NCBI RefSeq assembly: GCF_013283645.1
Contig: NZ_JABEKV010000001.1
Location: 1,706,246 to 1,770,245, forward strand
Direction of reading: 5' to 3'
Source of the DNA: Sinorhizobium psoraleae
Lineage (GTDB): Bacteria > Pseudomonadota > Alphaproteobacteria > Rhizobiales > Rhizobiaceae
DNA: 64,000 nt
How positions within the stretch are numbered: the first letter of the stretch is position 1; every line of letters begins with the position of its first letter. The translations under genes and the position numbers were made by a program. The notes below the pieces were generated by a model that made no database searches, was not told the origin of the DNA, and saw nothing but the letters and a program-made list of their open reading frames with translations. This document shows positions 34,792-43,310 of the stretch, in pieces.

Positions 34792-35107
34792 TTTTCCCTT
34801 CATCACGCCAAAGTTATCGTTTCGTCTGCGAAACAATGACAGTTTCTGCTGCTATTCAGCGGCTCTCGCTCCCGGCGGGCTCTGATCGCCGTGCAGGTGC
34901 GTCGTTCCCGCAGCGTTTGGTTGCGCGTCTGGGTGGCGGTCTGAATTGAACGGACTGAAGCAAATCCAGCAGAAGCGTGTAACGGTTTTCCCTCCGGAAT
35001 TGCGTCATTTCAAAGAGTTAGATCATCTCACTGTTCAGTGAAAACGATGAAATGATCTGGTCGCCATTCGCCGCTGTGCTATCCTCGGTCGTGAGGTAGG
35101 GCACAAG
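34792..35107. other. Spacer after tRNA-Lys, with a type H element
   Basis: 316 bp. Type H sequence is seen at 34961-35060: GTGTAACGGTTTTCC CTCCGGAATTGCGTCATTTCAAAG, then the palindrome GATCATCTCACTG ... GATGAAATGATC. No duplication of the tRNA 3' end is visible here. Confidence 0.6.
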
Positions 35108-35464
35108 ATGAATATCCTACGTGGCCTCTTTCGACTGTGGTTGATCGTTTCTGCGCTTTGGGTACTGACATTGGTCGTCTACGTGGAAGTCGAAGGACGG
35201 CGGCGAGGCGTGACCGATGGAAGCTCCATCTTCGTCAAGGGCTGGGCAGTGATCGCCGACGGCTGGAAAGCCGAGAAGGAGGTGGCGTCCATAAGGGAAA
35301 GGGCCGCTGCATCTGGAAGCGGGAGCATTGTCGTGCCCGATGAGATCGAAAGCCGACTTCAAACCGGCAGGCAGCTACAGAAAACGGCTTGGCTTTTCGG
35401 CGGGATGCTGCTGGGCCCGCCACTTATCCTGCTTGTGCTTGGGGCTTGGGTTATCCGTGGTTAG
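35108..35464 (+). CDS. Hypothetical two-helix membrane protein
   Basis: 118 residues. Two membrane helices (about 8-28 and 92-114) flank a soluble loop of about 60 residues containing SSIFVKGWAVIADGWKAEKE. No known domain. GAGGTAGGGC precedes the ATG. The composition matches surrounding chromosome rather than the prophage remnant. Confidence 0.7.
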   Translation: MNILRGLFRLWLIVSALWVLTLVVYVEVEGRRRGVTDGSSIFVKGWAVIADGWKAEKEVASIRERAAASGSGSIVVPDEIESRLQTGRQLQKTAWLFGGMLLGPPLILLVLGAWVIRG

Positions 35465-35543
35465 AGTATAGTGAAGCGCCCAACTCGGCCCGCCATTTCC
35501 ATTTATGCCATCGGGCAGGGCGCAATTCCGCTCGTTGCCGCTC

Positions 35544-35648
35544 CACAGCGCCGCGCGTCTTATCGGACGCGCAAAGGGCGCTGTAGCACTTTGAATTGCT
35601 GCATGTTTTCATCCTTAAATCGGCAACGACTTAAGGGAACATGCAGTA
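35544..35648 (+). repeat. Type M element, full copy
   Basis: CCACAGCGCCGCGCGTCTTATCGGACGCGCAAAGGGCGCTGTAGCACTTTGAATTGCTGCATG, then the right palindrome and AACATGCAGTAG. One of the best-preserved copies; ends 73 bp before the GSCFA gene. Confidence 0.88.
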
Positions 35649-35720
35649 GCGCGACGGCTGTTGCCTCACAAAGGCCACTTCACTAAGGTCCACGCGCGGC
35701 CATGTGGCAAGGGGGCAATC

Positions 35721-36845
35721 ATGTCGATCAAGGCGATAGACCATTCCGGTTTCCAGGAGACGGTCTCCGTCGTCCCGGCGGGAGAGGCGCCCAAAAAAAT
35801 GGGGTCTTCCTTTTTCCGGGGCAGTGCCAGTAACTTCAATCCGTACGGCTCCGATCACGTGAAAGACGACTTTGCGTCGCGATTCCTGTTGAAGGGCTGG
35901 ACCCCGGATAAGCCGTTCATCTCTCCCACGACGAACGTTACCGCCTTCGGCTCGTGCTTTGCCGAGAACATCAGCAAGCATCTTGCGAAGCTGGGGTTCG
36001 ATGTATCCAAGAACCGAGATCGCGACATCTACATCTCGTCGATGGGCGAGGGGCTGGTCAATGTCCATTCGATCGTCCAGCAGTTCCGCTGGGCGCTCGA
36101 AGGCGTGGCACCGCCGACAAACCTCTGGCACGGCTACAAGGCCGAAGAGTTCGACCTGACGGAAGAGATCCGGACGCGCACCCGGGACGTGTTCCTGAAG
36201 ACGGACGTCTTCATCCTGACGTTCGGCCTGTCGGAAATCTGGTACGACGAGCTGACCGGCGGCGTTTTCTGGCGTGCCGTTCCGATGAAGCACTACGATC
36301 CGAGCCGGCATAAGTTCCGGGTTTGCAGCTTCGGCGAAACGAAGGCCTGCATTCAGGAGATCATCGATCTTATCGGCAAACACGTGCCTCGGGCGAAGAT
36401 CGTCGTCACCGTCTCGCCGATCCCGCTCGTCGCAACATTCCGGCCAGTCGCCTGCCTGACGGCCAACTCGGCATCCAAGGCGATCATTCGGGCCGCCGTA
36501 GACGAGACGATTCGCGATCGCGCCGATGAATGGGCGGGCCGCCTCTATTATTTCCCCGCCTACGAGATCGTGAACGAGACGTTTCCGAACCGTTTCGTGG
36601 AGGACGGCAGACACCTGCAGAACATGATCGTGCCCGCGGTCATGAACCTGTTTCAGGCGACCTATTGCGACACCGACCTGACGATCGACCAGGCCGAGAA
36701 GACGCTGAGGGCCGCCCGGCTGCAATCGGCGAGGACCCTGGACGGCCATGCCCTTTTCTCGAGAGCCAGGCTTGCCTCGAATTTCTCCGCCGCCGTCAGG
36801 CGCCTTGTCGGCAAGGGGGCGGCGTCGAAAGCGAAGTCTCGCTAG
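35721..36845 (+). CDS. GSCFA domain protein
   Basis: 374 residues. The defining motif FGSCFAENI is at about residue 76, followed by conserved blocks VNVHSIVQQFRWALEG, FILTFGLSEIWYD and TVSPIPLVATF. The GSCFA family is related to SGNH/GDSL esterases; the S/C of the GSC motif is the presumed nucleophile, and members often lie near polysaccharide genes, suggesting de-acylation of glycans (inference). Start 35721 gives a normal N-terminus; the frame extends upstream into the repeat. Confidence 0.88.
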   Translation: MSIKAIDHSGFQETVSVVPAGEAPKKMGSSFFRGSASNFNPYGSDHVKDDFASRFLLKGWTPDKPFISPTTNVTAFGSCFAENISKHLAKLGFDVSKNRDRDIYISSMGEGLVNVHSIVQQFRWALEGVAPPTNLWHGYKAEEFDLTEEIRTRTRDVFLKTDVFILTFGLSEIWYDELTGGVFWRAVPMKHYDPSRHKFRVCSFGETKACIQEIIDLIGKHVPRAKIVVTVSPIPLVATFRPVACLTANSASKAIIRAAVDETIRDRADEWAGRLYYFPAYEIVNETFPNRFVEDGRHLQNMIVPAVMNLFQATYCDTDLTIDQAEKTLRAARLQSARTLDGHALFSRARLASNFSAAVRRLVGKGAASKAKSR

Positions 36846-37016
36846 CGCAATTCCAGGAAAACTGTGTAACGGTCTTCCGTCCGGAGTTGCGTCATTTCAA
36901 AGCGTTAGATCATTCCGCTGTGTCATTGAATCAATGAAATGATCTACAACGCCGCGCGTCCAGTCGGACGCGCAAAGACGCCGTAGCAGCTGAATTGCTG
37001 CATGTTTCTATCCTGC
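36846..37016 (+). repeat. Type H element joined to a type M element
   Basis: Type H (36846-36945): CGCAATTCCAGGAAAACTG ... CTTCCGTCCGGAGTTGCG, then GATCATTCCGC ... ATGAAATGATC. Type M (36944-37016) follows with no gap: CTACAACGCCGCGCGTC ... GACGCGCAAAGACGCCGTAG. The rest of the gap to 37364 shows only short frames without ribosome sites. Confidence 0.8.
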
Positions 37017-37364
37017 CGCCACAAACGCGAAAGCGCGCTCGTTTGGGCCGAGCGCGCTCGAGGCGAACGATCTACGGAGGGGTGCCGGCACCCGCGATCG
37101 AACAGCTTGAATATAGCACTGAATCGAGAGAGGAACAACGCGGCGCCTGGCGCTCCCGCTCGCGGCTGCGGTGCACCGATTCGGCCGTTAGGCCGCCGAT
37201 CGAACAATCGTTCCTGGCTCGAAGCAGGACCGCGCGGTGTTGCACGTTTGCGCGGGGCAGCCATTGCGCGCCCGCTTTTTCCGGAAAATCGGGCTCGTGC
37301 GGCGAAAAATTGCCCAGATTGATCCTTAGCGGCGCATTTAGCGAAACCTAATATTGGGAACCTG

Positions 37365-38135
37365 ATGCGCGGATATCTGATCCTCTCCGAAGCAAGAAGC
37401 GGCTCCAGCTGGCTAAGTACTCTCCTTGGCCATTCCGGCGGCATGGGATTGCCGGCCGAGTGGCTGGCTCCGAAGGCCCATCGTCTTGATACCACGGCGC
37501 TGTCCTTCGACGCCTTCTTCGGGGAAATCATCGGCAAGTGCTCGACCCCGAACGGGGCGTTCGGCATGAAGATCTTTCCGAACCAGCTTTTCGTGACGCA
37601 GGAGCGCTACGGCCGGGATTTCATCCGCCATTGCCTTTGCGAACACGAAACGGCGCTCGTCTTCCTTCGCCGGAAAGACACTCTGAGGCAGGCGATTTCC
37701 TTTGCCCGGGCAAGGCAGACGCGCGCCTTTGCCGCTCATCGAGGAGCGAAGGCCGAGCCGCACTACGATTTCGAACAGATCGCCCGTTGCTTCTTCTACA
37801 TCCGCGAAAGCTACAATTTCTGGCAGAGCTATCTGGAGCTCCTCGGCGCGCCGTTCGCCGAATTTGTCTATGAGGATCTGGCCGGCGACCCGAGCCCCTT
37901 CATCACGCATATCGCCGAACACCTGCACGTTGCCCCGCCCGAGAAGGCCGAGACCCGGATGGTCATTCAGCGCGACGGCCTCACCGAGGAGTGGATCGCC
38001 CGCTTCAACGAGGATTGCCGGTCTGGAGACCTGCTCAGGGCCTATGACCGTCGCGAGCACATTCCCGGCAAGATGCGCAATTTCGCGAAACTGGCGACCG
38101 GGAAGCTCGAGCCGCGATATCCGTTCGCGTTTTAG
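37365..38135 (+). CDS. Stf0-type sulfotransferase
   Basis: 256 residues. The 5'-phosphosulfate loop of PAPS-dependent sulfotransferases appears at the very N-terminus as LILSEARSGSSWLS. The conserved GMGLPAEWL, GAFGMKIF, FLRRKDTLRQAISFARARQT and YEDLAGDP follow, matching Stf0-like enzymes such as mycobacterial trehalose 2-sulfotransferase. Expected reaction: transfer of sulfate from PAPS to a sugar. In Sinorhizobium sulfation of surface glycans and Nod factors is known; this gene's position between a GSCFA and a glycosyltransferase gene suggests a glycan substrate. Confidence 0.9.
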   Translation: MRGYLILSEARSGSSWLSTLLGHSGGMGLPAEWLAPKAHRLDTTALSFDAFFGEIIGKCSTPNGAFGMKIFPNQLFVTQERYGRDFIRHCLCEHETALVFLRRKDTLRQAISFARARQTRAFAAHRGAKAEPHYDFEQIARCFFYIRESYNFWQSYLELLGAPFAEFVYEDLAGDPSPFITHIAEHLHVAPPEKAETRMVIQRDGLTEEWIARFNEDCRSGDLLRAYDRREHIPGKMRNFAKLATGKLEPRYPFAF

Positions 38136-38267
38136 CGGCGGCCTTCGAGTGCGCCGCCGGTCCTCGCCGCACGGGAACTGCGGATTTGCGCCGCCGCGGG
38201 CTGCCGAGTTGAATTCCGGTGATGATCCCGATAAACGCAGCTATCGCAGCGGCACCTGGAGCGGATT

Positions 38268-39341
38268 TTGAAGGATCTTCACTACCCCTTTCGTCTTTCG
38301 GAAGTTGAGAAAGGGCGGGTCGAACTTGCGAACGGGCGGGGTCAGCGAAGCGTTCTCGACCGGATCGTGACCCGGTACGAATCCTTCAAGCTGGCGGCGC
38401 GCGAGCGCAAGAGAAAGCGCGTGATCGAAATGTCGTGCCTGAACGAGGGCGGTGCGCGGCCGCTCGGGCGCGACGACATTCCGGTGGTCTTCAACACGCA
38501 TAACGACCTGAAGCTGATGCCGTCCTTTCTCGCCCACTACAGAAGGCTCGGCGTTTCGCGCTTCATCTGCATCGACGACGTTTCGTCCGACGGTACGCGC
38601 GAATATCTCAGGTCGCAGCCAGACGTGGACGTCTGGAGTTCGCCGTTGCGCTACCGGGACGCCCGGCGCGGGCGCGAATGGCGCCAGACGCTGTTCGAGC
38701 GCTACGGCAAGGATCGGTGGTATCTCAACGTCGATTCGGACGAATTCCTGATCTACGACGATTGCGAACGCCAGCCGCTTCGCAACCTCATCCGGGCGCT
38801 CGAAGCGCGCGGCGAAAAGCGCCTTGCGGCCCCCATGCTTGACATGTACCCGGTCGGCCCGCTCGGTTCGGCGACACTCGACGGCACGGATGCGCGGATG
38901 CCCTGGGAAATCGCTGACCACTTCGACGGCGCCGGCTACGAAATCACCTATACGAAGCGGGCGATCAGCATCACCGGCGGACCGCGCAAGCGGAAGTTCG
39001 CGCACGTGCTGGAACTCATGAAATATCCTGTGATCTTGTGGGACGAGGATTGTAGCCTGGGGGTCAGCATTCACCAGCCGCTTCCCTGCGAGCGCAATTT
39101 TCCGGCAATCTCCGGCGTGCTGCTGCACTTCAAGTTCTTCTCCGACTACAGGGAGAAGATCGAGCATGCGGTGACGGACGGACAGTATTTCGACGGTGCC
39201 GCCGCCTATCGCACGATGCTGGACGATTTGCAGAAATCCGGCGAGTTTGACTTCCAGAGCCCGGACTCCGTGCGGTTCTCCGGCTCGAAGCAATTGCGCG
39301 AACTGGGCTTCATCGCGCCTGTCGCGTTCACGTCGGACTAA
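38268..39341 (+). CDS. Glycosyltransferase family 2-type protein
   Basis: 357 residues. The GT-A type region shows VVFNTHNDLKLMPSFLAHYRR, then FICIDDVSSDGTREYL and the DxD-like WYLNVDSDEFLIYD. This fits the GT2_4 / GT92-like clade that often modifies cell-surface glycans. The start is a TTG at 38268 after CTGGAG. The gene lies 130 bp after the sulfotransferase gene on the same strand, probably one unit. Confidence 0.85.
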   Translation: MKDLHYPFRLSEVEKGRVELANGRGQRSVLDRIVTRYESFKLAARERKRKRVIEMSCLNEGGARPLGRDDIPVVFNTHNDLKLMPSFLAHYRRLGVSRFICIDDVSSDGTREYLRSQPDVDVWSSPLRYRDARRGREWRQTLFERYGKDRWYLNVDSDEFLIYDDCERQPLRNLIRALEARGEKRLAAPMLDMYPVGPLGSATLDGTDARMPWEIADHFDGAGYEITYTKRAISITGGPRKRKFAHVLELMKYPVILWDEDCSLGVSIHQPLPCERNFPAISGVLLHFKFFSDYREKIEHAVTDGQYFDGAAAYRTMLDDLQKSGEFDFQSPDSVRFSGSKQLRELGFIAPVAFTSD

Positions 39342-39421
39342 AACAGGTGTGCAACGCTGCGTGAAGAGCAGCCGGAGCGGGCGCATCTCCATCTGCGCCG
39401 GCGATAAAGTTTGAGCCTTCT

Positions 39422-39473
39422 CGCGCCGCCGACGCGGCGCGGCTGGATTCCTGTGACAGGCACAGGAATGAGG
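39422..39473. repeat. Type R element, half, at left edge of the prophage remnant
   Basis: GCGCCGCCGACGCGGCGC followed by GGCTGGATTCCTGTGACAGGCACAGGAATGAGG: only the right palindrome remains. The DUF2280 reading frame loses its family resemblance just beside it. Confidence 0.75.
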
Positions 39474-39512
39474 TGCGCATAGGTAAGCGCCCGTGGCCCC
39501 GGAACCGCCGCG

Positions 39513-39662
39513 AGAGCTTTTGCCCTGCCCGTTAGTGGGATCGTATGCGTCTACCGCCTGAGGGCTGATGACGACGTCGAACTCGGCCTTGGCCGCTTTC
39601 GCGACGACCGCCGGGCTATCGAAACAAGCGAGCGCCTGCGCGACGTAGGTTTTTGACCTCAT
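39513..39662 (-). pseudogene. DUF2280 phage protein, N-terminal fragment
   Basis: From ATG 39662 the minus strand encodes KTYVAQALACFDSPAVVAKA then AEFDVVISPQAVDAYDPTNG, closely matching the N-terminus of DUF2280 proteins, found in prophages (terminase small-subunit-like DNA-binding). After about 50 codons similarity stops and the frame simply runs on through the type R element, so the C-terminal half is lost. First sign of prophage origin from the left. Confidence 0.7.
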
Positions 39663-39731
39663 CGGAATATTTCGGATTGGCCATCTCTCTATAAAGGCTC
39701 CATCAAGGTATGCTCTTTGCGGTCGCGTGCA

Positions 39732-39920
39732 ATGATGATGGAGGCACAAGTGGAGGACCGTGAAATAGAGCGACGTGCAAAGAAGCTCTGGGAACTAGAG
39801 AACCCAGGACGGCCATGGCAGCCTATCGCGCACCGGATTGAAACGGGACAAGACCTCTCGACGGGAGCAACCGAGGAGGATCGAGAACGTTACCGGCGGC
39901 GCGTTCGCGACGGCGAGTGA
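39732..39920 (+). CDS. Small hypothetical protein in prophage remnant
   Basis: 62 residues, charged: MEAQVEDREIERRAKKLWEL then ENPGRPWQPIAHRI and an acidic/basic tail. The start resembles DUF2934-like helices (I-x-x-R-A-x-x-L-W-E) but I am not sure. Three successive ATG codons at 39732-39740 are possible starts; no clear ribosome site. Confidence 0.45.
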   Translation: MMMEAQVEDREIERRAKKLWELENPGRPWQPIAHRIETGQDLSTGATEEDRERYRRRVRDGE

Positions 39921-39926
39921 TCGGGA

Positions 39927-40540
39927 CTAGGCGACCCTAAGTTGGCAGGTGCCGCACGGATGTGCGATCTGCACTCTTGCGATCTCGGGTTTCTGGTTGG
40001 CTGCATCGACCATGGCACGGACGCCGGCTGCATCTGCCCCGTAGCGACGAACGACGCCGACGAACTCTTCCACATCATGTCCGCGGATGGTGAAGATCGG
40101 CCGTCCGGTCGACTTACTGAACTTTGGAGCGCCGAATGCATCCGTCTCTTGGGCGGCGTGGTAGAGCTCGTGCTCGACTAACACCATGAACTCGGCGTCT
40201 CCGCACTCCCTGCAATATTCGGCATCCAAGGTGATGATGGGACGAAGCCGAACCACTGCTTGATCTGCATCTCTGCCCGGGCGCGGGCCCATTTGCCCAT
40301 TGTTCCCTGCGGAGATCCTGTCTCACACTGGCCGATGATCCGTCTGCCCTTCCTGCTGTTCTCGACGACGGTCCAGAGGAAACCGATTTCCGCGTGCGCC
40401 AGGTGAGCATGCTCCGGATTGTGGAGCGGAGACGAAGGATCGATGAAGGTTGCCTCTATCCATTCTGGCATGTCTGCGGCTGGGACGAAGGTCGGTGAGT
40501 TGATGTCCTCGAACAACGAGGATGGCGGCTGGGGTCTCAT
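39927..40540 (-). pseudogene. Phage metallopeptidase, frameshifted
   Basis: The N-terminal part (from ATG 40540: SLFEDINSPTFVPAADMPEW, then PLHNPEHAHLAHAEIGFLWT, QIKQWFGFVP) and the C-terminal part (IITLDAEYCRECGDAEFM, VEHELYHAAQ, GRPIFTIRGHDVEEFVGVV) lie in different frames that meet near 40239-40244, at a GGG run. Together they match the putative phage metallopeptidase family, including the HExxH zinc site HELYH. The join requires one missing base. Common in prophages of Rhizobiales and others; inactive here unless the base is a sequencing error. Confidence 0.75.
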
Positions 40541-40656
40541 TGTCCGGATATCCCCAAGCACCTGTGAGTTGCGGGTGTAACTGTCTCCCGATGCCGTCTT
40601 GAGGTTGCGTATCGCCCACGTTAATCGTTTCCTGCTTATGCAACCAGAAAGGAACG

Positions 40657-40941
40657 ATGATGACTTCATACGTGGTTACTTACGACCTGAACGGCGACGA
40701 GGGTTCTTCGGCGTACAAGCCCCTGATTAACGAGATCAAACGTCTCGGTGGGCACAAGTATCAGTTCTCAGCCTGGCTCATCAACGGGAGCAATACGGCC
40801 GAGGAGCTGCATGACCATCTGAAAAAGCTGATGGACAAGGACGATGCGCTCTGGGTTAGTGAGATGGTCAAGAACCGGTATTACTCTGGTGCAAAGGCCG
40901 GAACGAACAATTGGATAAAAGAGAATCCGGCTTCGCGCTGA
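40657..40941 (+). CDS. Stand-alone Cas2/SinR-like protein
   Basis: 94 residues. The N-terminal strand SYVVTYDLNGDEGSSAYKPL has the Cas2-type Asp after a hydrophobic strand, followed by IKRLGGHKYQFSAWLING (the second strand and turn of the ferredoxin-like fold) and the helix TAEELHDHLKKLMDKDDALW. This matches the Cas2-like family annotated SinR in phages and plasmids. There is no Cas1, no CRISPR array and no other Cas gene nearby. A GAAAGGAACG site precedes two adjacent ATGs (40657, 40660). Confidence 0.65.
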   Translation: MMTSYVVTYDLNGDEGSSAYKPLINEIKRLGGHKYQFSAWLINGSNTAEELHDHLKKLMDKDDALWVSEMVKNRYYSGAKAGTNNWIKENPASR

Positions 40942-40950
40942 AGAAGATTA

Positions 40951-41005
40951 ATTGCAGTGGCGGGATTTGAACCTGCGCTGTCGGCTGTAAACGAAAGTCT
41001 GCTCA
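40951..41005 (-). pseudogene. tRNA-like remnant
   Basis: The minus strand reads a T-arm-like GCAGGTTCAAATCCCGC, then a 3' acceptor-like CACTGCA. The T stem pairs 4 of 5 bases; anticodon and D arms no longer fold. Confidence 0.45.
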
Positions 41006-41359
41006 ATGCGCTACAAAGTGACCGCCTACTCCGACGCTCCGGTCGAACATCTCAATCTGCCGTTTGACCCAGCTGGTTACGGTGACTTCTCGGTATTGTT
41101 CGACGACACACAACTCAAAGTTCGTTTCGAGTACCGCGTTGATGGAGTGGATCGGCTGGGCGAAATTCAATTCGACTTCTGCGTCGAGTACCGTGTTAGC
41201 GGCGTGCTGAGCACACACGCGGAGATGGGCTACGATTGCATCTACATAGCCGGCGATGTCGAGTACGAGGAATGGCAGCTGAAACAGTATGTCTTTATGT
41301 TGAGCGGCAGCGACTTTCAGTTCAACGTCACAGCAAAGAGTTGCACGTTTTCCGGTTGA
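41006..41359 (+). CDS. Hypothetical protein in prophage remnant
   Basis: 117 residues, beta-rich, acidic, with YDCIYIAGDVEYEEWQLKQY near the C-terminus. No known domain. The start lies within the edge of a tRNA-like remnant and has no ribosome site, so the true start could be internal. Base composition is lower in GC than the flanking genes. Confidence 0.5.
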   Translation: MRYKVTAYSDAPVEHLNLPFDPAGYGDFSVLFDDTQLKVRFEYRVDGVDRLGEIQFDFCVEYRVSGVLSTHAEMGYDCIYIAGDVEYEEWQLKQYVFMLSGSDFQFNVTAKSCTFSG

Positions 41360-41471
41360 ATGCGGCTGCATCCGCTTATGAGGCTGGCGAGCTACCGGGC
41401 CGCTCTGCCCGACATTTGGCTACAACCTGCTATACTTCGTTGGAATGCTTTCCCTCGAAGGGACAAAAACC

Positions 41472-41660
41472 ATGTGGCTGAAACTGCACGACAACAATGG
41501 CCCGATCTTCGTCAACATGGACACTGTTACGCACTTCCAGCGGGTTGAAGGGCAGCGGCGCACCACTCTCGTCACTTTCGCGCCTAACAACGCTGCTTGT
41601 ATGACGCTCCAGGTTCAGGAGTCCCCTGACGAGATCATGGAAATGCTTTGGGAAGAGTGA
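41472..41660 (+). CDS. Small FlbD-like hypothetical protein
   Basis: 62 residues, single beta-rich domain: MWLKLHDNNGPIFVNMDTVT, then TLVTF, and ES-x-DEIMEMLWE. The layout (L-x-x-x-N-G-x-x-x-x-VN-x-D-x-I, later V-x-ES-x-x-E-I) recalls FlbD-type proteins. No flagellar genes are near; the similarity may reflect fold only. Confidence 0.55.
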   Translation: MWLKLHDNNGPIFVNMDTVTHFQRVEGQRRTTLVTFAPNNAACMTLQVQESPDEIMEMLWEE

Positions 41661-41718
41661 CGCAGTTCTCGACGCGGTATGACTTCTTATTCGCACCACC
41701 TTTAAAGGTTCCCCGTTC

Positions 41719-42006
41719 ATGGCCATGCTGATTGATATCGAGAAAGCTCGCGCCGAAATTCGCGAAGTGTTGCTTCACGCCTGGGACCCCATCGGCATAT
41801 CTGACCTTCCGGAGGCAAGGGACGAATATGACGCCTACGCCGACGACGTTCTCAGCATGCTGGCCGACGAGGACACAACGGCAGAAGAAATTGCCGACTA
41901 TCTCCTCAAAATAGCCACAGAGCACATGGGGCTCAGCGAACACCACGTGGTTGAGCTATGCGGAAGAGCAGCAAAAGCAGTTGTCTCGCTCAAGGCCAGT
42001 TTCTAA
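41719..42006 (+). CDS. DUF1871-like hypothetical protein
   Basis: 95 residues, helical and acidic. HAWDPIGISDLPEARDEYDA and IADYLLKIATEHMGL resemble DUF1871-type proteins from Bacillus and others (W-DPIG ... E-x-x-DEYD ... MGL). Proteins of this type occur near toxin or immunity loci and in phages, but none has a known function. ATG 41719 follows a TTCC-rich stretch without a good ribosome site. Confidence 0.6.
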   Translation: MAMLIDIEKARAEIREVLLHAWDPIGISDLPEARDEYDAYADDVLSMLADEDTTAEEIADYLLKIATEHMGLSEHHVVELCGRAAKAVVSLKASF

Positions 42007-42022
42007 GCCATTATCTCGAAGC

Positions 42023-42088
42023 TGGTTGCAGGTCCGGGAATCGAACCCGGTCTCTCGTGGTTATGAGCCACGCAGCTTACCGTCTCCA
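42023..42088 (-). pseudogene. tRNA-Met-like remnant (CAT anticodon, 5' part missing)
   Basis: On the minus strand: anticodon arm CGTGG-CTCATAA-CCACG (5-bp stem, CAT), T arm CCGGGTTCGATTCCCGG (perfect), 3' acceptor strand ACCTGCA, A and encoded CCA (42023-42025). A matching 5' acceptor TGCAGGT and a D stem are absent, so this is the 3' three quarters of a tRNA. Confidence 0.65.
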
Positions 42089-42199
42089 ATGAAGATCGTC
42101 TCTGATATGATCTGATAACCTTTAGCGTGCCTTGCCTTTGCCCAGAGGCTGGGCGAACTTCCCATCTCGGGCATTCTTCAGGACTGGCATTCGAGACCT

Positions 42200-42505
42200 A
42201 TGAGCAAAACAGTTTTAGACAATTTGACCGGCATGTACTTCACCCTCGACGCTCCCGATGGAAGCTATGGGACAGGCCAGGTAATTCGCCTGGCTGCCGA
42301 GGGCGTCTATTTCGTCCGGTTCGACGGCAACGAGGTGACCTTACCCTTGGAACTCGTGACCGTTGGCGAGATGCTGGAAACGACTGAGGAGGAGTACAAG
42401 CTCTGGCGGTTCTTCGACACGATCGAAGAAAGGGATAAGTGGATCGAATGGCTAGACGCGCCGTCTAAGCCACGGGTCGTCTCGCTTGTGAGACCGACCA
42501 AGTAA
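42200..42505 (+). CDS. Hypothetical protein in prophage remnant
   Basis: 101 residues, with a small beta domain (YGTGQVIRLAAEGVYFVRFD) and a C-terminal acidic helix with EEEYKLWRFFDTIEERDKWI. No known family recognised. Intact frame. Confidence 0.55.
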   Translation: MSKTVLDNLTGMYFTLDAPDGSYGTGQVIRLAAEGVYFVRFDGNEVTLPLELVTVGEMLETTEEEYKLWRFFDTIEERDKWIEWLDAPSKPRVVSLVRPTK

Positions 42506-42663
42506 GCGAGGCGAAGATCAGCAGCCAATCGAGGTCGATCGACCCTACCGCGTAGACGGCGGTCAAGGGTGGTCGCGCTTGCCCAGTCGGGATCTTCGGC
42601 ATTTTCCGGCAGCGCTACCAGGGCTTATTGACCGAGCGGCCCCCAGCCTGCTTCTTTGGCCAA

Positions 42664-42893
42664 ATGGAAAAACCCTATCCCGTCGACTGGAAATCTACCC
42701 AAGTTCACCCGGTGCTGATCGCACTCGGTAAAGAATTAAATGGCAGACGCCTGCATCCGACGCTCATTCGTGCATTCGAGAGCCAATCGGACACGTCTAC
42801 CAAATCACCATCGCGGGACCGCGTTTCAGCGGAACGTGGAACCTCTTTTCAGGCGAGCTGGAAGATCTGGTTAATTCGATAATCCCAGCGTAA
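42664..42893 (+). pseudogene. Small hypothetical gene, apparent frameshift
   Basis: The frame from ATG 42664 reads MEKPYPVDWKSTQVHPVLIA ... LHPTLIRAFES, then turns into low-quality Ser/Thr-rich sequence. The frame beginning at 42783 continues sensibly as PIGHVYQITIAGPRFSGTW then LFSGELEDLVNSIIPA and a stop at 42891. Joining them near 42781 needs one missing base. Function unknown. Confidence 0.45.
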
Positions 42894-42895
42894 GT

Positions 42896-42950
42896 TTGCG
42901 CGGGAATCCGCCCGGTGCTTCGTATGAGCCACGCGGCTTACCAGTTGCCT
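42896..42950 (-). pseudogene. tRNA-like remnant, degenerate
   Basis: Shares GGTAAGCCGCGTGGCTCAT and a T-arm-like ACCGGGCGGATTCCCG with the tRNA-Met-like remnant at 42023, but the stems are broken. Confidence 0.45.
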
Positions 42951-43106
42951 TGCCTGCGGAAATGTTTACCGGATTCATCCTCCTCTCCGGCGGGAGGCAA
43001 AGGTCGCCACTACCAATGGCGCTGGATCTTAATTCTTGCCTTTGGCCCACAAGACGCGCGAATTTGCCTCGCCGTAGCACCTGAAATCGCAACTGGGGGA
43101 TGAAAG

Positions 43107-43292
43107 ATGGCCTACATTGACCAGATCATCATGTTTTGCGCCGGTCTCTGGATGACCGCTGCGGGCTTTGGTTACGTTCAGACGAACACTCAGGTTCCTT
43201 GGCTCGCTCAACTCACAAGGCACTTTCGATGGATGGGGCCGCTGCTGATCGTTATCGCCATTGTCCTGGTGTTTGCCTCACCCGCCGCATAG
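43107..43292 (+). CDS. Small two-helix membrane protein
   Basis: 61 residues. Hydrophobic helices at about 6-24 and 43-60, with GYVQTNTQVPWLAQLTRHFR between. GGGGATGAAAG lies before the ATG. Holin-like size, but no holin family recognised. Confidence 0.55.
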   Translation: MAYIDQIIMFCAGLWMTAAGFGYVQTNTQVPWLAQLTRHFRWMGPLLIVIAIVLVFASPAA

Positions 43293-43310
43293 ACGGCGAT
43301 CATCTGGTGG

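Noticed and set aside
36995..37351. Overlapping plus-strand frames of 106-118 codons
   Set aside because: No ribosome site, low-quality Arg/Ser-rich composition and a start inside a type M repeat.
38241..39749. Long open frame (502 codons) on the minus strand
   Set aside because: It lies opposite the glycosyltransferase gene and has shadow-type composition. Only its first about 50 codons (39513-39662) resemble a real protein (DUF2280).
42023..42088. Functional tRNA-Met
   Set aside because: Anticodon and T arms are perfect but the 5' acceptor strand and D stem cannot be found; treated as a remnant.
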